A stretch of 64,000 nucleotides of DNA from contig NZ_OY759867.1 of the NCBI RefSeq assembly GCF_963662805.1, forward strand, positions 186,001 through 250,000, given 5' to 3'. The translations under genes were made by a program, and so were the position numbers. Under the pieces are notes generated by a model that had not been told where the DNA came from, made no database searches, and was given only the letters and a program-made list of their open reading frames with translations. This DNA is from an uncultured Cohaesibacter sp. Its GTDB lineage: Bacteria; Pseudomonadota; Alphaproteobacteria; Rhizobiales; Cohaesibacteraceae. Numbering within the stretch: the first letter of the stretch is position 1; every line of letters starts with the position of its first letter. Positions 9,881 through 18,056 of this stretch are shown here, in pieces.

Positions 9881-10801
9881 CTACGCCATCGAAACCACGT
9901 AGGCTGCATAGGCAAGTAGAAAACCGCCTCCGGCAAGGCGTCCAATCTGGCGGCTAAACAGCAATAGACCGAACAGAAGCACCGTAGCACCCAGCATAAC
10001 CCAGCCATCTATCAGGGCAAATCGCTCTGCGACGGTCACGGGACAGACCAGCGAAGTGATGCCAAGTATACCCAATATGTTGAATATATTGGAGCCGATG
10101 ACATTGCCTATGGCAATATCTGAGCGTCGGTGCAAGGCCGCAACCACCGACGTTGCGAGCTCTGGAAGACTGGTTCCCACGGCCACGACAGTGAGACCGA
10201 TAATGGCATTGGAAACTCCAAGATCGGAGGCAATGACTGTGGCTCCACGAACCAAGAGATCGGCGCCTGCGACCAGCATGGCAAGACCAGCAGCAAGCAG
10301 GATTGTAATGCGAGCCGTCGAAAGTCGCAGGGCCTGCTGATCGGAGTCGCTGCATCCCTCCTTTCTGCCTTGCATGTAAGCCACGATAAGATAGGCGAGT
10401 AGGGCCACCAGCATGCCGCCCCCAGCCAGTGGCGTAATGGTCTCGAATGCGAGCGCCCCGACAAGCACAATGGCGGAGATGACCATGATGGTTGAATCAC
10501 GCCCAGACATGTCCCTTGAGACCTGAATGGGAGCAATAAACGCGGCCAATCCGATAATCAGGAGGATATTGGCAATGTTTGAACCCACCACATTGCCAAG
10601 AACAATACCCGGATAACCGCTAGCGGCTGCCTTCAGGGACACCAAAAGCTCGGGCATTGATGTACCAAAGCCGACAATGGTCAGCGATATCAGGAATGCA
10701 GGCAAGCCGAGCTTGTGCGAAATCCCAATCGCTCCGCGAACCAGCCATTCGCCGCCAAAATAGAGAAGAACGAGACCGGCCAATGCAAAGAGGTATTCCA
10801 T
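9881..10801 (-). CDS. Calcium/sodium antiporter (CaCA family, YrbG/CaxA-like)
   Basis: A 306-residue integral membrane protein with about ten hydrophobic segments. The two inverted alpha repeats of the cation/Ca2+ exchanger family are clear: VGFGTSMPELLVSL near the N-terminus with GNVVGSNIANIL, and VAVGTSLPELATSV with GNVIGSNIFNILG in the second half. The acidic residue of each PEL motif binds the cation in known members. The start at 10801 has a good CAGGAG site five bases upstream; an upstream in-frame start would add 16 unlike residues. It converges on hflX. Whether it moves Ca2+ or Na+ cannot be told from sequence. Confidence 0.9.
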   Translation of the reverse strand: MEYLFALAGLVLLYFGGEWLVRGAIGISHKLGLPAFLISLTIVGFGTSMPELLVSLKAAASGYPGIVLGNVVGSNIANILLIIGLAAFIAPIQVSRDMSGRDSTIMVISAIVLVGALAFETITPLAGGGMLVALLAYLIVAYMQGRKEGCSDSDQQALRLSTARITILLAAGLAMLVAGADLLVRGATVIASDLGVSNAIIGLTVVAVGTSLPELATSVVAALHRRSDIAIGNVIGSNIFNILGILGITSLVCPVTVAERFALIDGWVMLGATVLLFGLLLFSRQIGRLAGGGFLLAYAAYVVSMA

Positions 10802-11095
10802 TTGATCTCCTGAGAGCCCCAATCCTTCAGAATGGCTTCCGATAAGCATCCATGAGGAGAGGTCAACAAACGGAGAGATATGGACTGCTCTCGGGCAGTT
10901 TCAATATCTGCAAAAAACTTTGTTTTCATGACGGATCGGCAATCATTCACTTCTATCCCAAAGCAAAGAAATTTGAGCCAGACACCCTCTTGAATACCGT
11001 TTGCCGAATTCCCATTCTCTTTGAGCCAAACAAAGCTGGATTGGAACCGATAGTTCCAGAGGACCAGATGTTTGTTGTTCAGGGACCTAAAGCAA

Positions 11096-11635
11096 ATGCG
11101 ATTTGCGGCTCATCTCCTGATCTGGTTGCTTTTGCTATTGGCAACCAATCTGCCCTCCCAGGCAGAGAGAGCTAACGTTTTTTCGCAAACGCATCATCTT
11201 TCTGAGATTTCGCTCTCTAATCATACTGTCGCTCTGGTCTCCGACCCGTCTGTCACGCTTCAGGTTGAGCGACTGAAACGGCTGCAATCCGGTCGGCTCT
11301 GGCTTGATCGACCCGATGGCAAGGATCATACCATTGCTCCTTGTGAAACCGTGGCCTTGCAGGAAACAGCATATCGGGCGGAACCAATCTCCCGGCATTG
11401 CAGCCAGATCTCTCCGGCAGGTCTGGAAGACGGCGGCCAATGCCCTCGAGCTCCTCCAGGTATCAATATCTGACGCCACCGCGATTGAGGTTGAACTTCA
11501 GCTGTTCCATGTGACTGCGATCTTCAATCCTGCTTCGGGGTCTGTGTCTGATCTGCTTTCGACGAAATCACACCAGCCAAATCCGTCTATGGCTCCGGGG
11601 CTCGCTATGAACCGGTAGAGCCAATTCAAGCTTGA
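11096..11635 (+). pseudogene. Frameshifted gene for a small secreted protein of unknown function
   Basis: An ATG at 11096, with AGGGA about ten bases upstream, opens a frame with a good signal peptide (MRFAAHLLIWLLLLLATN, cleavage likely after SQA). The frame continues to about 11415, where coding character moves one frame (LRQVWKTAANALELLQVSI), and returns to the first frame near 11553 (SVYGSGARYEPVEPIQA), ending with TGA at 11633-11635. The reconstructed product is about 178 residues. I do not recognise the family. Two indels could mean a decayed gene or sequence errors. It lies 64 bp upstream of the small membrane protein gene on the same strand. Confidence 0.5.
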
Positions 11636-11699
11636 ACGCGGCTTGCATAACGGAATGCGCTGGTTCCCTGCTACCAAAATCAGCTTGTCTGGAGACTAT

Positions 11700-11975
11700 A
11701 TGCAAACATTTGGTTACAAGGCTGCCATCAACGCAACCGTTGGCGCAGCTGGCGCGTCCCTTCTGATTTCTTCCGAAATCGGTGCGATGCTGTTTGGGTT
11801 CACATTTGAATATTTGACCGGCCCCGTGCAGATCGTATGCAATATTGTGTTTTCCCTGATTATTCTGTTCTTCTTTTCCTGGTATTGCACGCATGCCTAC
11901 CAGGTTGAAAAGAACCTGAAAATGGACAATTTGCCACGAGAACAGGACGAGAGGCCCGAGCCAGCAACTAAATAG
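11700..11975 (+). CDS. Small two-span membrane protein, function unknown
   Basis: A 91-residue protein with two hydrophobic segments (about residues 8-35 and 40-63) and a charged, proline- and glutamate-rich tail (NLPREQDERPEPATK) expected on the cytoplasmic side. The ATG at 11700 has a GGAG site five bases upstream, better than the earlier start at 11643. I do not recognise the family. It follows the broken secreted-protein gene and is followed by a 9-bp-stem inverted repeat, so it may be the last gene of a short transcript. Confidence 0.6.
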   Translation: MQTFGYKAAINATVGAAGASLLISSEIGAMLFGFTFEYLTGPVQIVCNIVFSLIILFFFSWYCTHAYQVEKNLKMDNLPREQDERPEPATK

Positions 11976-12000
11976 TGCCGTTCGTGTCTTCCATGCGCGA

Positions 12001-12033
12001 CGCTCCCCTTGTGAGATTTTGACGAGGGGAGCG
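12001..12033. repeat. Inverted repeat, possible terminator
   Basis: CGCTCCCCT at 12001-12009 pairs perfectly with AGGGGAGCG at 12025-12033 across a 15-base loop. It sits between the small membrane protein gene (+) and the end of mazG (-). No T-tract follows, so a termination role is only suggested. Confidence 0.4.
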
Positions 12034-12158
12034 AGGCGCTCTCAGCTATGGTGGAGAACAACAGATCCAGGGCATTGAGGCTTACGGTTAGTTCCAACTT
12101 CTTCTATATGCCTCAGACCCGCCATCCTGCCGTCTTAGCTGCCGGTCTTTAGCCCGCC

Positions 12159-13016
12159 CTACCGCTTCTTTGCCTGTTGCCAGAGGGCTTCCATGTCGTC
12201 TAGCGTTGCGGCGTCGAGGGATGAGCCCTGACGGGTCAGTTGCTGTTCGATATAGCCGAAACGGTCGCGGAATTTCTGGTTGGCACTGGTCAGGGCTTCG
12301 TCGGGGTCGACATGGGCGTGGCGGGCGAGGTTGGCCACGGCGAACAGCAGATCGCCGATCTCTTCCTTGATCGCCTGTTCATTCTCTTCGGTGCCGCGTT
12401 TGATCTCTTCGCGGACTTCCTCGATTTCCTCGGCGATCTTGTCGAGCACCAATAGCGGATCGTTCCAGTCGAATCCGACCTTGCTGGCCTGCTTCTGCAG
12501 TTTCACGGCCGCGAGGAGCGACGGGAAGCCGCGCGGTACATCATCGAGAAAGGCCTTGTTGCTGTCGTCAAGGCCAAGGGAGGCCCGGCGCTCGGCCCGC
12601 TCGGCCTTTTCTTCCTGCTTGATGGCTTCCCATGCGCCGCGAACGAGGGCTTTGCCGCGCTGGCCCACATCGCCGAAAACATGGGGGTGGCGGCGGATCA
12701 TCTTCTTGGTGATGGCGTGCACCACATCGCCGAAATCGAACTGCGCGGGATGGCCGTCAAGTTCACTGGCCATCTGGGCGTGGAAGATCACCTGCAGCAG
12801 CAGATCGCCCAGCTCCTCGCGCATGTCGTCGAGATCGTCGCGCTCGATAGCGTCCTGCACCTCATAGGCTTCCTCGATGGTGTAGGGAATGATCGAGGCG
12901 AAGGTCTGGTCAATGTCCCACGGACAGCCGCTCTGTTTGTCCCTGAGACGTTGCATGATTTCAACGAGCATGGCGATATCGCGGGACGGGGCAATGGATT
13001 TGGTATCTGCGGACAT
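12159..13016 (-). CDS. mazG: Nucleoside triphosphate pyrophosphohydrolase MazG
   Basis: A 285-residue protein with two MazG domains. The N-terminal one starts with the typical LRDKQSGCPWDIDQTFASI segment, then the metal-binding EEAYEV and REELGDLLLQV pair. The second has EEIEEVREEI and KEEIGDLLFAV with its own acidic set. It hydrolyses NTPs to NMP and pyrophosphate, helping clear aberrant nucleotides and modulating stringent-response signalling. Length matches the E. coli protein closely with a small insertion. It is a single gene on the minus strand, 65 bp upstream of the mnmD stop codon. Confidence 0.95.
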   Translation of the reverse strand: MSADTKSIAPSRDIAMLVEIMQRLRDKQSGCPWDIDQTFASIIPYTIEEAYEVQDAIERDDLDDMREELGDLLLQVIFHAQMASELDGHPAQFDFGDVVHAITKKMIRRHPHVFGDVGQRGKALVRGAWEAIKQEEKAERAERRASLGLDDSNKAFLDDVPRGFPSLLAAVKLQKQASKVGFDWNDPLLVLDKIAEEIEEVREEIKRGTEENEQAIKEEIGDLLFAVANLARHAHVDPDEALTSANQKFRDRFGYIEQQLTRQGSSLDAATLDDMEALWQQAKKR

Positions 13017-13080
13017 GGGATCAATGGGGCTTTGTTGAACAAGGGGCGGGGGGCGAGGGCGGAATGTGTGGCTCGCCGGG

Positions 13081-13779
13081 TCAGCGTTTGTGACCGGTGA
13101 TCATATCCCGTTTATGCCCAAAGCCCTTGCGCTTTGCAATGGCAAAGCCTGCCGCATCCAGATTGCGCCGGACCCATCCGGCGGCGGTGTAGCTCGCCAG
13201 TGTTGCCTTGGGGCTTGAGGCCCGATGGACGGCCTGCATCAGCTCGAGCGACCAGAGGTCCGGGTTGGTCTTGGGGTTGAAGCCGTCAAGAAACCACGCG
13301 TCCACCGCCATCGGCATTGTGGCGAGCGCGTCTGATGCCTCACCGATGAAGAGATGCAATGTGGCTGACTGGAAGTCGTGCTGCCGCCATCCCTCGGTGT
13401 CTGGCTGCCATGACGCGATCAGTTCGGAGGCGAGGGGGCTGATGTCCTGCCACGGCGAGAGCGCCTTGGCGAGGCTGTCACGATCGAGTGGGTATTTCTC
13501 GACCGAGATGAAGGTGAGATGCGGTGCCGTGCCCGAGGTCACGTTTCGGGCTGAGAGGGCCGCCTGCCAGGTGATCAGGAAATTCAATCCGGTGCCAAAG
13601 CCAAGCTCGCCGACGACCGGTTCGGCGCCTGCTTGCCATCGCTCCGGCAAGGAGTTGCCGTCTAAGAAGACATACCGACTTTCCTCTATGCCGCTCTCTC
13701 GCGTGTAGTAGGTGTCGTCGAAGCGTGTGGATTTCGGGGTCAGATTGTCCAGCCAGACAAGCTCGGGAGGCTTGGGCAT
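13081..13779 (-). CDS. mnmD: tRNA (mnm5s2U34)-methyltransferase MnmD
   Basis: A 232-residue stand-alone SAM-dependent methyltransferase of the DUF752/MnmC-N type. It transfers the last methyl group to 5-aminomethyl-2-thiouridine at the tRNA wobble base. Visible features are the N-terminal WLDNLTPKSTRFDDTYYTR, the SAM-binding VGELGFGTGLNFLITW and the acidic motif DAWFLDGFNPKTNPDLWS, typical of the family. I start at the ATG at 13779 (product begins MPKPPELVW) because homologous sequence begins there. In E. coli this domain is fused to an FAD oxidase as MnmC; here the neighbouring divergent gene encodes an FAD oxidoreductase (see findings). Confidence 0.93.
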   Translation of the reverse strand: MPKPPELVWLDNLTPKSTRFDDTYYTRESGIEESRYVFLDGNSLPERWQAGAEPVVGELGFGTGLNFLITWQAALSARNVTSGTAPHLTFISVEKYPLDRDSLAKALSPWQDISPLASELIASWQPDTEGWRQHDFQSATLHLFIGEASDALATMPMAVDAWFLDGFNPKTNPDLWSLELMQAVHRASSPKATLASYTAAGWVRRNLDAAGFAIAKRKGFGHKRDMITGHKR

Positions 13780-13872
13780 ATTGAATTTTCCCCTCGAAGG
13801 AGTAGGGTGCGGCAACTGCCGCCACAGGCCGACGGCCTGCCATTCCTCCCTTATTAAGAAGAAAAGTGTCCG

Positions 13873-15048
13873 ATGCCAAGTCCTCTTTCTCCCTTCTCAT
13901 CTTCCTCGCGTCCAGACTGCCTCATCATCGGGGGCGGCGTCTTCGGCCTGTCCATCGCCAGATCCTGTCTTGGTGACGGAATGAGCGTGATGCTGGTCGA
14001 TAAGGGGGAAATCGGGCAGGGCGCAAGTTATGGTCTTCTGGGGGCGCTTCTGCCGCATATGTCAGAGCGATGGAATGAGAAAAAAGAATTTCAATTCAAT
14101 GCATTGAAGAATCTTTCTAAAGTTAAAGAAGAGCTTGAAGAAGAGGTCGGGATTTCGATTGGCTATGATCGCTGTGGGCGCGTTGTGCCGCTTGGTACGG
14201 AAAACCTCAGAGAGCGCCATCTGGTGCGGTCTCAAGAGGCTGAAACGCTCTGGCACGGCGCCGAGACCGGCTACTATCACAAGGTTTTTGATGACACGAA
14301 CCTGCATGGCTGGATCAATGTCGATCTGTGCCCGGAAGGCTATGCGTTTGACAATTTCTCGGCGCGGGCAAATCCGCGGGCCTATTGTGAAGCCGCCAAG
14401 GCATCGGTGCTGAAACGTGGTGGACAGGTTCTGGAGAACAGGACTGTCGAGGCGATCGAGGATCTTGTCGATGGCGCTCGGGTGACGCTCGACAATGGTG
14501 ATGTGATTGAGGCTGGTGTGGTGGTCATGGCGGCGGGCTTCAGAAGCTTTCCGATGATCGAAAAGCTTACCGGCATGAGCGAGCTCGGCCAAGGCGTCAA
14601 GGGACAGGCGCTGATCGCAAAAGTCGGGCAGGAACCCGGTTTGCCGATCCTCTATGATCGCAGCGTCTATGTCGTACCGCACGATGGTGGTGTCTGTGCC
14701 ATTGGGAGCACGTCTGAAGAGGTCTGGGACGATGAGCACAGCACAGACAGTCGCTGCGATGAAATCTGGGCCAAAGCGCTTAATCTCTGTCCCATGTTGG
14801 AGAATGCGCAAATCCTGACGCGCTGGGCCGGTGTGCGCCCCAAGGCGGCCAAACGCGATCCGATGGTCGGATTCCTGCCGGGCTCGAAAAGTCTGTTCGC
14901 AGCGACCGGCGGCTTCAAGATCGGTTTCGGCATCGCTCATGCCATTGCCGAGGTTTCCAGAGAACGGATCGCTGGCGTAACACCGACGCTGATGCTGCCG
15001 CCGACCTTTGAAGCTGCGCATCATCTTGATGGCAAACCCTGGTCCTGA
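13873..15048 (+). CDS. FAD-dependent oxidoreductase, DAO family (possible MnmC oxidase-like partner)
   Basis: A 391-residue flavoprotein with an N-terminal FAD-binding Rossmann motif (CLIIGGGVFGLSIARSCL), a GASYG loop and a C-terminal RWAGVRPKAAKRDPMVGF segment resembling the DAO family's active-site and FAD-clamp region. Members oxidise amines such as D-amino acids, sarcosine, glycine or the cmnm5 side chain of tRNA. It starts 93 bp from the divergent mnmD start. Because the E. coli MnmC enzyme fuses exactly these two activities, this could be the separate oxidase half. A role in free amino-acid oxidation is equally possible from sequence. No signal peptide is seen. Confidence 0.8.
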   Translation: MPSPLSPFSSSSRPDCLIIGGGVFGLSIARSCLGDGMSVMLVDKGEIGQGASYGLLGALLPHMSERWNEKKEFQFNALKNLSKVKEELEEEVGISIGYDRCGRVVPLGTENLRERHLVRSQEAETLWHGAETGYYHKVFDDTNLHGWINVDLCPEGYAFDNFSARANPRAYCEAAKASVLKRGGQVLENRTVEAIEDLVDGARVTLDNGDVIEAGVVVMAAGFRSFPMIEKLTGMSELGQGVKGQALIAKVGQEPGLPILYDRSVYVVPHDGGVCAIGSTSEEVWDDEHSTDSRCDEIWAKALNLCPMLENAQILTRWAGVRPKAAKRDPMVGFLPGSKSLFAATGGFKIGFGIAHAIAEVSRERIAGVTPTLMLPPTFEAAHHLDGKPWS

Positions 15049-15615
15049 TCTGGGCTTCTGATATCGAAGGCACTCGTCAATACCGGGCTCTCGGGGCTAC
15101 CTGTCGAGTTTGCTCACGGGGACGCAAATTTGAACAAATGTGCAAGACCTGAGAGCGGTTGCTCGGGAGCCTCCCGAAGATGCATGTGATCCGGCACAGA
15201 TTGTGCGCACATCGCTGGGCGCGAACCATTTGCTGACCCGTTCAGGCAAAACACAGGCTGAAAAGTCATCGGTTGTTTCAGCAACATCGGCAGGCACTCG
15301 CAATCCTGCAGAAAACGCTGCTTTGACCCTTATGTCATTTGGTACGCACGGAGACTCTCTCTCGTAAAACGATGTTTTGAGCGATTTGTCGCTTGAGCAA
15401 AAGAAAGAGTCTCTTTCGCGAAAGCCAATAAACTTGAGCAGCGTACTCAGGTTTATATACTGTTCCCACAATGTCGTGTCTGAAACTCCGACTGACAGAG
15501 GATGTCTCCGCCTGCCAAGGGCCGGAGCAAACCTGTTGTCGTGTCCGATCTTCATGACCCGCAAGACACGCCATCAAGTGCCAGTTCCAGCCGCCCAATC
15601 CCGGGAGCCCTGTCC
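15049..15615 (+). other. Non-coding stretch before the TonB operon
   Basis: 567 bp without a convincing gene. A 155-codon frame on the minus strand (15097-15564) is not supported: low-complexity composition, no ribosome site and no recognisable motif. The AT-rich segment near 15450-15465 could hold the promoter of the downstream exbB-tonB operon. Confidence 0.45.
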
Positions 15616-16062
15616 ATGCATTTCACGAAGCTCTTTTCGACGTTTCTTGTCGCGGTTGGCGTCATGATGCCAATTCAGTCACCGATGGCGCAGACCAATG
15701 CGACAGACACTTCAAAAAGCATCGCGATCCAGTTGAACAACACAGTCACCAATGATGGAGTCTGCCGCTTGTCCTTCATGGTTCGGAACGGGCTGGAGGT
15801 ACCATTGTCAGACCTCGGGATAGAGATTGTCCTGCTCGACAAACAGGGCATGGCGCAGGATTTCATGATGCTGCGCGCCAGTGAGCTGACAGCAGGCAAA
15901 CGCCGTATTCTGCAGTTTGACCTGCCCGGTGTTGGCTGCGGTGATCTCAGCGAAATCCTGATCAATGATGTCTCGGACTGCAAGGCGGATGGCATGACGC
16001 CAGCCAGTTGCTTGGCCGCTCTTGAACCATCCTCCCTCACGGCGGTCAAGCTGGGCCTCTAG
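15616..16062 (+). CDS. Periplasmic protein of unknown function, first gene of the exbB-tonB operon
   Basis: A 148-residue protein with a signal peptide (MHFTKLFSTFLVAVGVMMP..., cleavage likely after PMA). The mature part has a beta-rich pattern (CRLSFMVRNGLEVPLSDLGI, QFDLPGVGC) and four cysteines that could form disulfides. I start at 15616, where GGGAG lies eight bases upstream; the frame is open upstream but adds 38 low-complexity residues. It is followed at 50 bp by exbB, so it is likely co-transcribed with the TonB energising system. I recall similar small secreted proteins preceding exbB in other alphaproteobacteria but cannot name a family or function. Confidence 0.65.
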   Translation: MHFTKLFSTFLVAVGVMMPIQSPMAQTNATDTSKSIAIQLNNTVTNDGVCRLSFMVRNGLEVPLSDLGIEIVLLDKQGMAQDFMMLRASELTAGKRRILQFDLPGVGCGDLSEILINDVSDCKADGMTPASCLAALEPSSLTAVKLGL

Positions 16063-16112
16063 AGCAACTTTGCAAAGGGAGGCGATCTACCAATGAAAGA
16101 GCGACAACCGAC

Positions 16113-16934
16113 ATGAACGAAACCGAGATTGCCGTCCCCACAGTTGATGCCGCCTCGACACAGCTTGCGCAAGCACAAACTGCAAGTGATTTGGCCACCA
16201 GCGATCTGGCCATCGACGGAGCCGCCGCGACGATCAGTCCGATTCAGTCGTTGATCGATCAGATCGGCTCCATCTTCGACATGGGTGGCCCGGTGGTTGT
16301 TCTGCTCGCGGTGCTCTCGGTTCTTTCGATCACGGTCATTCTCTACAAGCTCTGGCAGTTTTTCTACATCGGTATCGGTCGCCACAGCCGCGCCCGCAAG
16401 GCCCTGAAGCTGTGGCGCACGGGTCATCAGACCGAAGCCATCACGCTGGTCAACAAGGGAAAATCCCCCGTTTCAATTGTCGTCGCTCATGTGATGCGTG
16501 GTCAGATGTTCCATCCCGATCACGGCGCCCTGATCCGCGAAGACGTCGAACGGGTGGCGCTGCTCAGCCTCTCTAAAACCCGTTTTCTGTTGCGGTTCCT
16601 CGAAACCGTCGGCCAGATTTCTCCGCTGCTCGGTCTGTTTGGCACGGTAATCGGAATGATCGAGGCATTCCAGCGTCTGCAGGAAGCCGGAGCCTCTGTC
16701 GACCCTTCCGTTCTGGCGGGCGGGATCTGGGTTGCTCTGCTCACCACCGCAGTCGGCCTGGCGGTCGCCATTCCTGCGAGCCTGTTTGCTGACTGGTTCA
16801 CATCACGGGTGGAACGGGAGCAGGCGGTGATGGAGGAACTCGTGACCTCTGTGCTCACTGGCCAGATTACCGATGTCGCCAACTCACCGGACACCATCAA
16901 TATGCAGGCGACAGAATTTGCTCATGCAACGTGA
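16113..16934 (+). CDS. exbB: MotA/TolQ/ExbB proton channel family protein (ExbB)
   Basis: A 273-residue inner-membrane protein with an acidic N-terminal extension (~45 residues), TM1 near residues 50-75 and a C-terminal pair of TM helices (~165-230). The family segment VGQISPLLGLFGTVIGMIEA is clear, followed by GGIWVALLTTAVGLAVAIPA. ExbB is the pentameric proton channel that powers TonB, normally together with ExbD. Here tonB follows, but no exbD of normal size lies between them. It overlaps a 26-codon frame by 11 bases. It sits beside a siderophore receptor and importer, supporting a role in iron uptake. Confidence 0.92.
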   Translation: MNETEIAVPTVDAASTQLAQAQTASDLATSDLAIDGAAATISPIQSLIDQIGSIFDMGGPVVVLLAVLSVLSITVILYKLWQFFYIGIGRHSRARKALKLWRTGHQTEAITLVNKGKSPVSIVVAHVMRGQMFHPDHGALIREDVERVALLSLSKTRFLLRFLETVGQISPLLGLFGTVIGMIEAFQRLQEAGASVDPSVLAGGIWVALLTTAVGLAVAIPASLFADWFTSRVEREQAVMEELVTSVLTGQITDVANSPDTINMQATEFAHAT

Positions 16935-17004
16935 GGAGGCACAAAGAGTCCACGCGATCAGCAACAAGATCATCCGCCTTGTGACGCAACGGGGAGATCC
17001 CTGA
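16924..17004 (+). CDS. 26-codon frame linking exbB and tonB (possible exbD remnant)
   Basis: An ATG inside the end of exbB (11-base overlap) opens a 26-codon frame whose TGA overlaps the tonB ATG as TGATG. Its end, IIRLVTQRGDP, resembles in a general way the C-terminal strand of ExbD proteins. The overlaps on both sides are what one would expect if exbD had suffered an internal deletion that kept the translational coupling. It may instead be chance reading between exbB and tonB. There is no transmembrane helix and no ExbD active-site aspartate. Confidence 0.3.
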   Translation: MQREEAQRVHAISNKIIRLVTQRGDP

Positions 17005-18032
17005 TGCGGGCAATCGGTCTCGGGCTTTTCCTTGTCCTGTCGCTCGCGGGGCATCTTGCGGCAGCATTCTATTTTGGAGCCCTGCGCGACCCGGTGCTTG
17101 AGGAACGAGGTGCTGGCAGCACCGCCCTTGAGATCGGTGCCCTGTTTGACTCGATGGCGAGCGAAGCGGTCGCACCGAACGAGATAGAGGAGGCGGAAGT
17201 CGAAGAGCAGGCAACCGCCGAGCCTCGCTACCGCGAACCTCTCTCGGTCAAGTCCGTCAATCAACAGACTGTCCCGATCCGGGAAGTAACTGAGGTGGCA
17301 TCTGCCAAACCGATTGAAACGCTCGCGCCTGCCACGGTTTCTGAATTGCTGCCCGAGGAGCTGACGGCCAATGATGAGCTGACCACGCCCGACATTCTCA
17401 AACCTCGCGCGCTCGAACCGGTCAAATTCGAAAAGGCCATCACGGAGGCCACGAACCCGAACTTGAAGCCGGTCGAGCCGCAGGAGGCAGAGGAAGTCAT
17501 CAAGGAGACCGTTTCGCTCGCCCAGTTACCGCAGCGCAAGGCGCCCCCGCCAGTCAAGCAAGCGACCCCGGTCACGCAGAAGCAGACTGCGACAAAGGTC
17601 AAACCAAAGACCGCTCGACAAGTTGCGAAGACCGCAAGTCAAGCATCTGCTGCGTCACGCAAGGGCGGGCAAAAGGCAAATGCCAAGGGCACGAAAGGAG
17701 CGGTTGGTGGCGACGGCGGCAAGAAGAAAGCCAACGGCACCGCCCTGACGACCAACTATATGGGCAACGTGCGCTCCCGGGTTGCGCGCAAGCAACGATA
17801 CCCTGCTTCATCAAAACGCAAGCGCGAGAAAGGAACGGCTGTGATCCGCTTTGTCGTCGCGAGCAATGGTGGCCTGTCCGGTCTGCGCTTGGTGCGATCA
17901 TCCGGCAGCGGAGCGCTGGATCAGGCCGCCCTCGACATGGCAAAGCGGGCAGCTCCCTTTCCGCCCATACCAGCCGGAACGGGCAAGCAAAGCATCACCT
18001 TCACGCTGCCGATCAGCTTTGCTCCCCGCTAG
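17004..18032 (+). CDS. tonB: Energy transducer TonB
   Basis: A 342-residue protein with one N-terminal membrane anchor (about residues 4-24), a long periplasmic spacer rich in Glu, Lys, Ala and Pro (~50-250) and a C-terminal TonB domain (~255-342) with YMGNVRSRVARKQRYPASSK and VIRFVVASNGGLSGLRLVRS. TonB couples the proton motive force to outer-membrane receptors. The spacer is lysine/alanine-rich rather than the classic Pro-Glu/Pro-Lys type. It is translationally linked to the preceding frame. The AraC gene converges on it, 24 bp away, and the receptor it probably serves is at 19.3 kb. Confidence 0.92.
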   Translation: MRAIGLGLFLVLSLAGHLAAAFYFGALRDPVLEERGAGSTALEIGALFDSMASEAVAPNEIEEAEVEEQATAEPRYREPLSVKSVNQQTVPIREVTEVASAKPIETLAPATVSELLPEELTANDELTTPDILKPRALEPVKFEKAITEATNPNLKPVEPQEAEEVIKETVSLAQLPQRKAPPPVKQATPVTQKQTATKVKPKTARQVAKTASQASAASRKGGQKANAKGTKGAVGGDGGKKKANGTALTTNYMGNVRSRVARKQRYPASSKRKREKGTAVIRFVVASNGGLSGLRLVRSSGSGALDQAALDMAKRAAPFPPIPAGTGKQSITFTLPISFAPR

Positions 18033-18056
18033 GGGGCATACTTGGTGCCGAAAAGC

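Noticed and set aside
15097..15564. A 155-codon minus-strand frame
   Set aside because: No ribosome site, no motif, composition not protein-like.
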